Shown piece after piece: positions 37,438-46,850 of a stretch of 64,000 nt of DNA; positions within the stretch are counted from its first letter, which is position 1, and every line of letters begins with the position of its first letter. The notes under the pieces are model-generated. The model saw only the letters and a list, made by a program, of their open reading frames with translations. It had not been told where the DNA came from and did not search any database. Source of the stretch: Hyphomicrobium sp. (GTDB lineage: Bacteria; Pseudomonadota; Alphaproteobacteria; Rhizobiales; Hyphomicrobiaceae); the NCBI GenBank assembly GCA_002928735.1, contig PERL01000001.1, positions 310,001-374,000 of the forward strand, read 5' to 3'. Both the position numbers and the translations under genes were made by a program.

Positions 37438-38295
37438 CTAAACCCTCCGCTTCGAATTAGTAACGTAGCGTTGACCGGATAACGAGGCTTCATACAGGCC
37501 ATCGTCAAGGAAACGGAGAAGGTCCTTAAGTCCTTTTCGATCGGTTGGGACGGTGATCCTCCCATTGTTGAGACTGATCGCAAGCCCCAAACTCTGACCG
37601 GCTGCCTGTATCTCATCTGCTGTATGGCGGGTCAGAACTTGGCTCCGCGAGATAGCGTAAATGAGCTTTCGGCATGTCTGATCGGCATTTTGCTTGAGCA
37701 AATCCTCGTCGTTGACGTCCAGGATATCGCAATCAACAAACTCCGCTAGGACATCGTCCGTGGCCTCTTGATAGAGGTCGAAGAGATCGATGATCTGGCG
37801 CAAACTGTGGAAGCTTTTAAACTTGATCTTGTTGGAGCGGATGACGCACGTAAGCCGAACATCAAGGGCAAACGCAGGGTCCTCCAAGCGCTTGAACGTA
37901 TTGTTGTCGAGTAGAAGCGAGAAGCGACGGGACAGGATCTGCGGCGGAGCAAAGCGTTGAACAAGAACTCGATCCGCATCACCGACGAACAAAGCTCGCA
38001 CACCCTCGTCCGCTATATTGGCGGCATCTATGTCAGGCAAACTAATCGGGTTAGCCGCGATCGCATTCGTGAATGCAGCTGCTTGATCCGGAATATCGAT
38101 GGTCAGCAACTCATTGGCGTCAGGCTTCCACGCCCCATCGAATTCGATCTCCTCAGTGATGCCGTTCATGAACGCCTGCTCTTGAGATAAGAACAACGCC
38201 TCAACCTGGCCCTGAACAGGCTGGGTGACGCGTACGCGCTTAATTGAGAGTTCGTTGTCCTGCGAACGGCAGGCGGCAAATAGATTTTGAGTCAT
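37438..38295 (-). CDS. kwaB: KwaB-like protein (DUF4868) of a Kiwa defence system
   Basis: A 285-residue soluble protein with the DUF4868 character I associate with KwaB: ALFVGDADRVLVQRF, RRFSLLLDNNTFKRLEDPAFALDVRLTCVIRSNKIKFKS (parts) and FHSLRQIIDLFDLYQE. No classical nuclease motif is visible. It overlaps the membrane-protein gene upstream by 4 bases. KwaA and KwaB form Kiwa, where a membrane sensor and a cytosolic DNA-acting partner work together. Here the pair lies between hsdS and hsdR of a type I restriction operon. Confidence 0.75.
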   Translation of the reverse strand: MTQNLFAACRSQDNELSIKRVRVTQPVQGQVEALFLSQEQAFMNGITEEIEFDGAWKPDANELLTIDIPDQAAAFTNAIAANPISLPDIDAANIADEGVRALFVGDADRVLVQRFAPPQILSRRFSLLLDNNTFKRLEDPAFALDVRLTCVIRSNKIKFKSFHSLRQIIDLFDLYQEATDDVLAEFVDCDILDVNDEDLLKQNADQTCRKLIYAISRSQVLTRHTADEIQAAGQSLGLAISLNNGRITVPTDRKGLKDLLRFLDDGLYEASLSGQRYVTNSKRRV

Positions 38296-38816
38296 TTCTT
38301 ATCTCCTTGATCGAGCAATATGTATTCGGTGAGTTGCCCGACCTGGAGTTGCTCTGCGGCGTTGCGGAGCTGCTTTTTCGTGATCAGGACATAAGTAACG
38401 CCTTCAGCGGTTGTGACTTTGTAGAAGTGCCACCCCATCATCCCAAGCAGCGGGTTGAAGTGATAGCTGTAGCTAGTGGCCGTGATGATTGCGAAAATGA
38501 CGATCATCGGAAGCCAGACCTGCCACGTTAAAGTTTCGATATTTGCGGTGAAGAGTGGAAGCAGGTAGAGAAGCAGGAATGCGATGTTCTCGTTGTCAGC
38601 TGCCTCGATGGTTTGCGCCTTGAAATTCACGCGCTCGATGTTTTGACGAGCAAATCTCAACAGACAAAGAGAAATGAATACTAGCAGCGCGCACAGCACC
38701 AAAAGCCCCGCTGCAAGTTCGTACTTTGACGCTTGGAAGGCGACCCAGGCATAGGTGAGGGCAACAGGTGCGATAGCAGTGCTCGTTAGGAGCCACTTTG
38801 CGAGGGCACTAAACAT
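38292..38816 (-). CDS. kwaA: KwaA-like membrane protein of a Kiwa defence system
   Basis: A 174-residue protein with four transmembrane helices at about 8-28, 33-54, 78-91 and 99-118, and a soluble C-terminal segment of about 50 residues (FYKVTTAEGVTYVLITKKQL). Size, topology and the adjacent DUF4868 gene fit KwaA. Its start overlaps the hsdS stop by 8 bases and its stop overlaps kwaB by 4, so its expression depends on the restriction operon. The identification depends mainly on the KwaB partner. Confidence 0.72.
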   Translation of the reverse strand: MFSALAKWLLTSTAIAPVALTYAWVAFQASKYELAAGLLVLCALLVFISLCLLRFARQNIERVNFKAQTIEAADNENIAFLLLYLLPLFTANIETLTWQVWLPMIVIFAIITATSYSYHFNPLLGMMGWHFYKVTTAEGVTYVLITKKQLRNAAEQLQVGQLTEYILLDQGDKK

Positions 38817-40005
38817 TTACCCTCCACTGGCCGGACAGCAGCCTCTGCATGAGCCCGCGCTTTTGCTGTCTAAGCCGTTCGAGCTGGTACATAAGACCGT
38901 CAATCTCAACTGAGAACATGTTGAATAGCTGCCCGATGCGTTCCTGCTCAACTCGAGGTGGAACCGGCACAACGCATCCGAAAAAGTCTTCAGAGTAGAT
39001 GTTCAACAACCCGTCGTTCCGAACTCCGGAGTTAATCAAGCGGGTGAGTTGTCGGTTGAGAAAGCCTGATGCAAACAAGTGCGCATAGAAATCACTGTGG
39101 AGATCTTCGGCAAGGGCGAACGCAAAATATACGAATGGAACGAGCGCTGTGTCCTGATCGAGGCGATAAATGCAGCCTTGAGGAAAGGTCTTTGAATTCC
39201 CCTTGTTGTAGGCAAACTCGCCGCGCTTCAACAGAAGGTATCGGCTGACACTTTCGCCAGCCATAAAGCGAACGAATTTCTCGTCTTGACGTCGGAAACC
39301 TGACTTTCCCGAGATCGTCATAACAGGATGTTCTTCACCATCAGCCTGACGCTGAACCCGCTCAACGATTTCGGATAGTTTGGCAGATGGCCACTTTTCG
39401 GGGGGAACCCCATCGCATCCGAAAACTTTCTGGCGCACAGCTGATCGCTGCCTCTGCTTCTGCTCGATCAACCGCTCGCAGGCCTCGAGGGCCTCGTCCC
39501 AAGTCCGCAGGATTTCAGCGATTTTGCGCTGCTCTGGTAGAGGTGGAACTTCAAACTGGAACTCTCGTATGTCTGTCAGCGAAAGGTTTGGTCGAGCAGA
39601 GTCTGAGCTACTGCCCAAAAGACGGCGCCGAACGAATGGCGCTTGTAAATAGTAGGCAAAGTAAGGCGGATGAAATTCTCTCTTCACTCGCAACATGCAA
39701 ACAGCTTGATTGATGCATGCAGAGTCGTAGGTCGAATCAAACATACAGACCCTACCAATCGATGCGCCGACAATGTTGATGAGGATGTCTCCACGCTGAA
39801 GTTCGCTGCTGGACATTTTCAAGCGGAATTCCTCTGACAGGAATTTGGGCGCTGAAAGATCTATGTGTCCGTCACGAACGTTTTCGCTCGTGACGAAAAG
39901 AACGCCTGAATTCTGGTACTCAAAGCCCTGCCATCGAGGCGAAGCCCCCTTAGTGATCTTCGACGCAATATCTCCGCCAGTGAGTGTCAACCATCCATCA
40001 AGCAT
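38809..40005 (-). CDS. hsdS: Type I restriction enzyme specificity subunit (HsdS)
   Basis: A 398-residue two-domain specificity protein. Target-recognition domain 1 covers about 1-150 and ends in FEVPPLPEQRKIAEILRTWDEALEACERLI, the first conserved helix. Domain 2 covers about 195-360 and ends in VPVPPRVEQERIGQLFNMF and the second helix. Two full recognition domains mean it can specify a bipartite sequence alone. Its start overlaps the rhuM stop by 8 bases. A second, one-domain HsdS is encoded at the front of the same operon. Confidence 0.92.
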   Translation of the reverse strand: MLDGWLTLTGGDIASKITKGASPRWQGFEYQNSGVLFVTSENVRDGHIDLSAPKFLSEEFRLKMSSSELQRGDILINIVGASIGRVCMFDSTYDSACINQAVCMLRVKREFHPPYFAYYLQAPFVRRRLLGSSSDSARPNLSLTDIREFQFEVPPLPEQRKIAEILRTWDEALEACERLIEQKQRQRSAVRQKVFGCDGVPPEKWPSAKLSEIVERVQRQADGEEHPVMTISGKSGFRRQDEKFVRFMAGESVSRYLLLKRGEFAYNKGNSKTFPQGCIYRLDQDTALVPFVYFAFALAEDLHSDFYAHLFASGFLNRQLTRLINSGVRNDGLLNIYSEDFFGCVVPVPPRVEQERIGQLFNMFSVEIDGLMYQLERLRQQKRGLMQRLLSGQWRVNV

Positions 40006-41038
40006 CTCCTTCTCCTTTCTTGATCCGACGCTTCGATGCTTTGGCGATGCTCTCCAACTCCCTTAGGTCCTCGACGCTCTCTATGTCCTTTTGCTTGGCT
40101 TCCTTGCGCTTACCGTCAAATTCTGCGTAGCGCTCATGCGCGATTGTCTCCGCACGCTTGGCAGTGATGCCGCCAGCGTTTCGAAGCTTGGGCAGCTCGT
40201 TGCTGTCGAGGAAGGTGTTGAGCACGCCTTCCCATTCGGCAAGGCGCATGGTCTGCCGCCGTGAGGCGCGCAGTTCGGCTGTGTTCAGGAAGGTCTCAAC
40301 GATCAGGTTGAGTTCCTTAATCTCCAACTCGCCCAGATAGTTCTTGGCGGTTGCCACGTCATCCTTGCGCACGGGGCGGCCCTTGTCGGCCCCCTTCCAC
40401 GTTGTGAGACCCATATTCGGGGCGCTCGCATCGGAGCGGGCCGCGATCAGTTCTCCAGCCGTATGCCCGGTGACCGCATAAAGCATCTTGTTTTGGATGG
40501 TGGCGTAGAAGGTCGTAACCTGCCGCGACTTCGGATCGTAGTCCTCGCTGAGCGAGAGGATGTCACGCACCTTCTGATAGAACCGCGCCTCGGAGGCGCG
40601 GATATCGCGAATGCGCTCAAGAAGCTCGTCGAAATAATCCCAAGCGGGGTCCTTCAAGCGCTCGTCATCCATGACGAAGCCCTTGACCATGTAGTCCTTC
40701 AGGACCGTACTGGCCCACCGACGAAACTGTGTGCCGCGCTCGGACCGGACGCGGTAGCCGACAGAGAGGATGACGTCCAGGCTGTAGCAGTCAACTTCGC
40801 GCGAAACCTGCCTTTTTCCTTCGGTTTGAACTATCCGGAATTTCCGGATAGTTGCCTCGGTCTCGCATTCGGCTTCTTCATAGATGTTGCTGATGTGCTC
40901 GTTGATCGTTCGCACATCCTTGTCGAACAGCTCTGCCATCTGGCGCTGGCTGAGCCACACGGTTCCATCGACGGCCCGCAGTTGAATTTGCGTCCGCCCA
41001 TTTCCCGTGTTGTAGAGTATGAATTCTCCCTCAGACAT
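39998..41038 (-). CDS. rhuM: RhuM-family protein inserted in the restriction operon
   Basis: A 346-residue protein with the RhuM-type beginning: VWLSQRQMAELFDKDVRTINEHISNIYEE, then IRKFRIVQTEGKRQVSREVDCYSLDVILSVGYRVRSERG and FRRWASTVLKDYMVKGF (shown in parts). The C-terminal 100 residues are rich in charged helices. RhuM was named from a Salmonella pathogenicity island; family members are frequent in type I restriction loci, without a defined role. It overlaps hsdM by 8 bases and hsdS by 8. Confidence 0.88.
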   Translation of the reverse strand: MSEGEFILYNTGNGRTQIQLRAVDGTVWLSQRQMAELFDKDVRTINEHISNIYEEAECETEATIRKFRIVQTEGKRQVSREVDCYSLDVILSVGYRVRSERGTQFRRWASTVLKDYMVKGFVMDDERLKDPAWDYFDELLERIRDIRASEARFYQKVRDILSLSEDYDPKSRQVTTFYATIQNKMLYAVTGHTAGELIAARSDASAPNMGLTTWKGADKGRPVRKDDVATAKNYLGELEIKELNLIVETFLNTAELRASRRQTMRLAEWEGVLNTFLDSNELPKLRNAGGITAKRAETIAHERYAEFDGKRKEAKQKDIESVEDLRELESIAKASKRRIKKGEGDA

Positions 41039-42548
41039 CGATGCCCAGCTCCTTGAGGTGCTTGGCCATGCGGGCCCGCACCTCGGTCAACTCGGCCTCG
41101 ATGGCAACAATCTCCTTCTGCACAGCCGCCACATCGATCTCGGCCTCAGGCTCGAAAGTGTCGACGTAGCGGGGGATGTTCAGATTGAAGTCGTTCTCAG
41201 CAATTTCCTCTGGCGAGGCACGGTGAGAATACTTTTCGACCTCCTCACGCTTGCGGTAGGTCGTGATGATTTTCTCGATATGCTCGGGCTCCAGCACGTT
41301 CTGGGTTTTAGCGCTGGTGAACTCACGGCTGGCATCAATGAATAGAACGTCCTTGCGCGCCTCGTTGGCACCGCCCTGCTCGCGCGACCGGTCGAAGACC
41401 AGGATGGCGACGGGGATGCCGGTCGTGGTGAAGAGGTTAGAGGGGAGCCCAATCACAGCATCGAGCATGTTCTCTTCGATCAAGGTCTGGCGGATCTTGC
41501 CCTCCGCGCCGCCGCGGAACAGCACGCCGTGTGGGACAATCACCGCCACGCGCCCGGATTGACGTTTGGCGATCTCGATCATGTGCGTGATGAAGGCATA
41601 GTCGCCCTTAGACTTCGGCGGTATGCCGCGCCAGTAGCGCTTATATTGATCGGTCTCAGCCCCTTCTGCGCCCCACTTGTCGAGCGAGAACGGAGGATTG
41701 GCGACGACCACGTCGAAGCGCATCAAATGATCGCCCTCGACCAGGGCCGGGCTATTGAGCGTATCGCACCATTCGATACGGGCGGCGTCCTTCGCGTGCA
41801 GGAACATGTTCATGCGCGCCAGCGCCCAGGTCGCGCCGTTCACTTCCTGACCGTAGAGGGAATAGTTGTCGGAGCCGACTTCTTCAGCCGCACGGATCAA
41901 AAGGGACCCTGATCCGCAGGCCGGATCGCAGATAGTGTTACCGGGCTGGGCACTAGCCAGCTTCGCCAGCAACGTCGAGACCGCCGTCGGCGTATAGAAT
42001 TCGCCGGCCTTCTTCCCGGCATCGGATGCAAATTTAGAGATGAGGTAGATGTAGCACTCGCCGATAATGTCTTCGGTGACGCGAGACGGGCGCAAGTCGA
42101 GCTCCGGCTTTGCGAAGTCCTGAAGCATATTCTTCAGGCGGCGGTTTCGATCTTTGACCTTGCCGAGATTAGACTCCGAGTTGAAGTCGATATTGCGGAA
42201 CACGCCCTCCAACTTGGAGCGGTTGGCGTCTTCGATCTTTTCAAGCGCTACATTGATGCGCTCTCCGATGTCGACTTCGTCACGGGCCGCGTAGAGATCG
42301 TAAAAGCTGCAACCCTCCGGCAGGATGAAGCGCTCGCGCTCCAGACGGCGACGGATGCGCACGTCATCGCCACCGAACTGTTTCTTGTAATCCTCGACAT
42401 GGGCATTCCAATGATCGGAGATGTATTTCAGGAACAACATCACAAGGATGTAGTCCTTGTACTGGGCCGCATCGACCGCTCCCCTAAAGGTGTCGCAGGC
42501 GGCCCACGCAGTGTTGTTGACTTGTTGTTGAGTGACTTGGTCGGTCAT
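41031..42548 (-). CDS. hsdM: Type I restriction enzyme DNA methyltransferase subunit (HsdM)
   Basis: A 505-residue N6-adenine methyltransferase. The HsdM N-terminal helical domain covers about 5-135 (AAQYKDYILVMLFLKYISD). The SAM site reads GEFYTPTAVSTLL and CDPACGSGSLLIRA, and the catalytic motif NPPFSLDKWG is near 230. It modifies adenines at the sites chosen by HsdS and protects host DNA. It overlaps the half-hsdS stop by 4 bases and the rhuM start by 8. Confidence 0.95.
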   Translation of the reverse strand: MTDQVTQQQVNNTAWAACDTFRGAVDAAQYKDYILVMLFLKYISDHWNAHVEDYKKQFGGDDVRIRRRLERERFILPEGCSFYDLYAARDEVDIGERINVALEKIEDANRSKLEGVFRNIDFNSESNLGKVKDRNRRLKNMLQDFAKPELDLRPSRVTEDIIGECYIYLISKFASDAGKKAGEFYTPTAVSTLLAKLASAQPGNTICDPACGSGSLLIRAAEEVGSDNYSLYGQEVNGATWALARMNMFLHAKDAARIEWCDTLNSPALVEGDHLMRFDVVVANPPFSLDKWGAEGAETDQYKRYWRGIPPKSKGDYAFITHMIEIAKRQSGRVAVIVPHGVLFRGGAEGKIRQTLIEENMLDAVIGLPSNLFTTTGIPVAILVFDRSREQGGANEARKDVLFIDASREFTSAKTQNVLEPEHIEKIITTYRKREEVEKYSHRASPEEIAENDFNLNIPRYVDTFEPEAEIDVAAVQKEIVAIEAELTEVRARMAKHLKELGIDV

Positions 42549-43156
42549 GCGCGCCCCCCGTGCGGTGTTTTGAATTCTGTAGTGTCATTGACGTGAGCGC
42601 ACTCAAGGAGTGAGAGCGAACGAAGATGCTGACGGCGCTCGACCAGTCTTGAAGCGAGCCGCGATTCCAATCGCGCCAAGGAACTGGTCTCGGCGATGGC
42701 TCGTTGCCGCTCAAGTGGGGGCAACGGTATTTCCAAAGACGACAGGCTGCTGATGGGGATCATTCTCATCCCCGTCCCGCGCGCGCAGAGATCAAAGTAG
42801 TGCTGGGCCTCGGGCTGGTTGACGAACCATGCGAGATATTCGGCAACCACCATCGATTTGTTGGGACGCAAGATAACAAGCGGCATCACCGCTACGGCTG
42901 GCTGGCTCAGCCGCTCATCCAAAAGGACAGCCAGATTTTTCTCACCGCGCGATCGAAAGACAACATCTCCTGGGCGCGCCCAATACCGCTCGGCCACCTC
43001 ATTGAAATGGTAGGTGCCAATCTCTTTCGTTCCCAGCTCACCGTCAGACGTCGTGTCGCCAAGCTGTATTGCGCGAATCCCGCCGGGCATGGGCTCTAAC
43101 CGGCCCTTGGCCGTAAACCCAATCTGAACATCGCAACAATCGGAGAGCCGAATCAT
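42545..43156 (-). CDS. Single-domain HsdS-like specificity protein
   Basis: A 203-residue protein with one target-recognition domain (VQIGFTAKGRLEPMPGG, IRAIQLGDTTSDGELG, RPGDVVFRSRGEKNLAV) and the conserved end IPISSLSSLEIPLPPLERQRAIAETSSLARLE. I chose ATG at 43156 because AGAGGTG lies 4 to 5 bases before it; longer readings to 43189 lack such a site. Half-size HsdS proteins can dimerise to make palindromic recognition. Having one ahead of hsdM and a full hsdS after it in one operon is unusual. It lies 49 bases after the nuclease-helicase stop. Confidence 0.85.
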   Translation of the reverse strand: MIRLSDCCDVQIGFTAKGRLEPMPGGIRAIQLGDTTSDGELGTKEIGTYHFNEVAERYWARPGDVVFRSRGEKNLAVLLDERLSQPAVAVMPLVILRPNKSMVVAEYLAWFVNQPEAQHYFDLCARGTGMRMIPISSLSSLEIPLPPLERQRAIAETSSLARLESRLASRLVERRQHLRSLSLLECAHVNDTTEFKTPHGGRA

Positions 43157-43205
43157 AAACACCTCTGTATCCATTCCTACAGAGTACAATATCGGCCATA
43201 CCGAG

Positions 43206-46200
43206 TCAAGACTGTTTTGCTGTAGAACGTTCTACATCTAAAATTATAGCAGAACTATCGATGGTCGGGCTTCGAGAAATTTGCTCAGAAACGCCACCAA
43301 CCAACTGAGAAAGCTCAACAAACCTACAGAACGCATTCACCAGCTGTATCTGGCGCGGCGTCCGGCACTCAGCTTCGAGCAGCTGCGGGGATGCCACGAC
43401 AATCGAGAGGCATTTCGCCCGCGACGTCGCAACATTGAGTCGGTTCAAGCTGTAGAGGAACTCCATGCCGCGCGGCGCATCGGCATGGCTGGATGTGGCC
43501 ATAGAGTAGATGGCGATGGGAGCCTCCTGCCCCTGGAACTTATCAACCGTCCCTACGCGGGCTCCCGGAATGCGCTGCTGAATCTCAAAAACCTGTGCGT
43601 TGTAGGGCGTGATGATGACGATATCGTCCAGCGTAAGCGCGGCCTCATTGCCGTCCCTATCGATCCACTTAGGTTTTGTGCCGAGAATGCTCGCAACGAG
43701 TGAGCGAACAGCCTCTGCCTCTTCTGGTGAGCAGTTCTGATTTCCGGTGTGTTCGACGGGAAGAAACCGGAGTCCCGCTCCGTTGATCGGCCCCGATGAT
43801 TTGACCAGCTGAATGTCCAGCCCATCCTTTGACGCCAGCTTTCCGTCATAGAATAGTTCCGATGTGAAAGCCGTAATGGACGGGTGAAGACGCCAGGTCT
43901 CAGCGAGGAACAGCCCCTTGTCGGCCGGCACTGTATGCGCACCATCGAGAATGTAGGATAGCGCCGAAACATCAGTCCCCTCGGGGTGCGTGCCTTTCAT
44001 GGGCTGATCGAGTTGCTGCGGATCGCCGAGCAGAACGACGGTCTTGGCGGACTGGGAGACAGCAAGCACATTGGCCAGCGACATCTGCGCCGCCTCATCG
44101 ACAAACAAAACGTCGAGCCGCTCAAGCGCTTCTGGCCGTGACCAAAGCCATGCCGTGCCGCCGCCAACCTGGATGTTTGAGCCCAGCGCTTGGAAGAAGA
44201 CGGGATTGTCTTTCACGAGGGTCAGCATCGGCAGCGCAGGGCTTGGATCGGGCGTTTTGTGAGCGCAGCCGATCGTCATCTTCTGCTTGGTGGATTCCTT
44301 GATCACCCCATCGATTAGGTTTCGAATAACCTTATGACTGTTGCCCGTGATCCCGACGGTCTTTCCCTGACGTACCAGTTCGCAAATCATGTGTGCGCCG
44401 GTATAGGTTTTGCCGGCTCCCGGTGGTCCCTGGATTGGCAGAACGCCTCCAGAGAGATGCTGAGCCAGCCTGACGGCAGCCTCCGTCGCTGTTTCGCCAT
44501 CGCATTTGAGCGGCTGCCCGCCTGTGCGCGGTGGAGATTTGAGCAAGAGATCCCGTGCGGCCTGATATTGGCCGCTGCCGGTCAGACCATGCGCCACTAC
44601 ATATTCAGCAAGGCGGGCGAGCGCTTCAGAGATCTCTTCGGTGCCGACGTGATCATGTTCGAAGACAGCGGGCGGATGGGTTGCCGCGAAGGCCCCGCTC
44701 TTCTTGATATCGATTGTGCGCTTCTCAAAATCGATTGCGCAAACCTCGCCGACCTGACCACCGCCTGGAGCCGAGACCTTCTTTTCCGTTCGAATATCAG
44801 TGTCCTGTGGCGGGAAGCTGTAGCGATGAATGGGATTGCGGGCTCTGCTACTTGGTGGGGGCGGAACAGTGGCCACGAACTGCAAACCGCCCAATCCGGC
44901 GCGCTCATCTAGCAGATCCTCAGAATCCAAATCGCGAAGCCGGAAATACTCCCACCACGTGGCCTTCTCCTCGCGCCGATGGAAGTCGAGAATATTGGCC
45001 AGAATCCATCGCCCATGCTGTTCGGTTGTTCGCTCGGCCGGGTCGATGGGCACATCGGCGGTTAGGCTCTCGATCAGCGGCTCAATCCGCTGCAGCCATG
45101 CGTTGATTTTTTCCTGTGGCGCTCCATCTTGGCCGGGGGGCGGCCGAGGCACGTCAGTACCATTGGCAATCTGCTCAGACCGTAAGCGCTCCAGCCAGTC
45201 ACGCAAACTGGAAGCAGAGCGGCAATCATCCTTATTGTATGCGCGAACAGCCTCTTTTGTATCCTCCGGGATGCCTTGTATGTCACCCAGTTCAAGCCCG
45301 GCTTGGAGCGTCGCTAAAGCCGTGCTGGCGTCGGTCAGTGGCATGTCGCGTACAAAGTCGAAGAAGGGCTCCAGCTGCTTGATCGAGTAACTCTCGACGC
45401 TGGCACGTAGCGCGCGGCGCACCACCTGATAAAGATCGACGAAGAGCCCGGCGCGGAGCATCCGGTCGATTTCTTCTTCGCGCGTTGCATAACGCCCCAT
45501 CAACCGCTTGAGCGCGGCTGGCTCGTAGGGCGCGTAATGATAGATGTGAAGGCCAGGGTGCTGCTCCCAGCGCGCCATGATGAAATCGACAAAATCTTCA
45601 AAGGCCTTCTTCTCATCAGCACGCGAGAACGCCCAATCACACTGATAGTGATCAACGCCATCGTCGCTGTAGAGATAGCCGAACAGGTATTCGATACCAT
45701 GCTCGCCAACGAAGGGATCTCCCTCGAAGTCCAAAAAGACATCGCCAAGAGATGGTTCCGGTAAGCACGTGAGCCCAAACCCTGCTTCGACCAGCAGCAG
45801 TTCGAACTTGCGCTCACCAGTCAGCCGTGCATCCAGCTGAAGACGCGCCTGCTCACGGATGCGCGTATAACTCTCGGCTGAGCCTCTATCGGGCTTCCAC
45901 CCCAGAGGAAGTGGAACGGCCGCTAGTTGGGCCAGGGTTGAAACGCCGCGCGATTTGAGTTCCGCCGTTTGAATTTTGCTGATGCCGGCTACGAGACACA
46001 AATGGTCGTCATCTCTTCGCCGCTTATCGCAAGTCTGCCGCCAGCGGCAGATATCGCAATGGTCTTTTGGCTCGGGGTAGACATCGCCAGTGTCAGCCAA
46101 GGCAATGGCACCAGAGAGCCCGCGCTTTACTTTGCGGAAGTAGGCCGCACAATCAGCGTAGCGGAACCGCTGCGGGACAAAGTCCGACCAGGGCGCAACA

Positions 46201-46706
46201 ACATACATGTACTCCGGTTCGACGCCTTGAGCCTTAGTTAGAAGGTCGGCATAGAGGCAGAGCTGCAGAACGGCACCCGCCTTCGTTTCACGGGCCAGCT
46301 TGGTGTCGATGACTTCGTAAGACCAGGCACCAAAGTCGCTGGCGCGCCCGTCAACACGGCGAAGAATATCGGCGCGCCCGACCCATCCGTTGTACCTTAG
46401 GGCCCCCTGCACGATAACGGGACTGCCAGCCGCCATCGCAGCGCGCGTATCCGCGACAGCCGTATCGTTCACCTCAACGCCGTCGATGCGGGCGACACTA
46501 AATCCAGCAGCTTCGAGGTGCTCGATATAGGCCTGCTCATGCGCAATACCGCGCTCAGATAGGATCTTGAGAAGTGGGTCCCAGATCTGCGGTTTGGCGA
46601 GCGCACCCTCCGCGACCGCACGATCCAATGCCGTGAGATGTCGGCAGTTTAAATGTCCGACAAGATCACTGGCACTTAATTGAAACGTATCACCAAACTT
46701 TCTCAT
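43206..46706 (-). CDS. RecB-like nuclease / RNase H-like / SF1 helicase fusion (TM0106-type)
   Basis: A 1166-residue multidomain protein. The N-terminal RecB-type nuclease has GRADILRR (Asp113) and EVIDTKLA (Asp134, Lys136). Cysteines follow at 217, 220 and 226 (CDICRWRQTC), a possible iron-sulfur or zinc lock. A DEDD-type RNase H-like exonuclease fold runs from about 320 to 500 (FLDFEGDP, YNKDDC). The C-terminal half is an Upf1/Dna2-like SF1 helicase: Walker A GPPGAGKT near 760, VLFVDEAAQM near 871, VLLGDPQQLDQP, and VGTVDKFQGQEA with YSLNRLNVATSRAK at the end. It heads the leftward restriction-Kiwa operon. It may be a defence effector or a DNA-processing factor for the element. Confidence 0.88.
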   Translation of the reverse strand: MRKFGDTFQLSASDLVGHLNCRHLTALDRAVAEGALAKPQIWDPLLKILSERGIAHEQAYIEHLEAAGFSVARIDGVEVNDTAVADTRAAMAAGSPVIVQGALRYNGWVGRADILRRVDGRASDFGAWSYEVIDTKLARETKAGAVLQLCLYADLLTKAQGVEPEYMYVVAPWSDFVPQRFRYADCAAYFRKVKRGLSGAIALADTGDVYPEPKDHCDICRWRQTCDKRRRDDDHLCLVAGISKIQTAELKSRGVSTLAQLAAVPLPLGWKPDRGSAESYTRIREQARLQLDARLTGERKFELLLVEAGFGLTCLPEPSLGDVFLDFEGDPFVGEHGIEYLFGYLYSDDGVDHYQCDWAFSRADEKKAFEDFVDFIMARWEQHPGLHIYHYAPYEPAALKRLMGRYATREEEIDRMLRAGLFVDLYQVVRRALRASVESYSIKQLEPFFDFVRDMPLTDASTALATLQAGLELGDIQGIPEDTKEAVRAYNKDDCRSASSLRDWLERLRSEQIANGTDVPRPPPGQDGAPQEKINAWLQRIEPLIESLTADVPIDPAERTTEQHGRWILANILDFHRREEKATWWEYFRLRDLDSEDLLDERAGLGGLQFVATVPPPPSSRARNPIHRYSFPPQDTDIRTEKKVSAPGGGQVGEVCAIDFEKRTIDIKKSGAFAATHPPAVFEHDHVGTEEISEALARLAEYVVAHGLTGSGQYQAARDLLLKSPPRTGGQPLKCDGETATEAAVRLAQHLSGGVLPIQGPPGAGKTYTGAHMICELVRQGKTVGITGNSHKVIRNLIDGVIKESTKQKMTIGCAHKTPDPSPALPMLTLVKDNPVFFQALGSNIQVGGGTAWLWSRPEALERLDVLFVDEAAQMSLANVLAVSQSAKTVVLLGDPQQLDQPMKGTHPEGTDVSALSYILDGAHTVPADKGLFLAETWRLHPSITAFTSELFYDGKLASKDGLDIQLVKSSGPINGAGLRFLPVEHTGNQNCSPEEAEAVRSLVASILGTKPKWIDRDGNEAALTLDDIVIITPYNAQVFEIQQRIPGARVGTVDKFQGQEAPIAIYSMATSSHADAPRGMEFLYSLNRLNVATSRAKCLSIVVASPQLLEAECRTPRQIQLVNAFCRFVELSQLVGGVSEQISRSPTIDSSAIILDVERSTAKQS

Positions 46707-46850
46707 CCCACCAAGGTATGTGGTTGCTCCAGCAGGTGCAAAATCTTCGTTTCAACCGATGCGAATTATCTGTGAATGGTTATGCCTCTGCATGTCAGGT
46801 CACCGCCGTGCAAGAGGCTCAAGACCCACGGCGTTCGTAGGAACAGCTAG

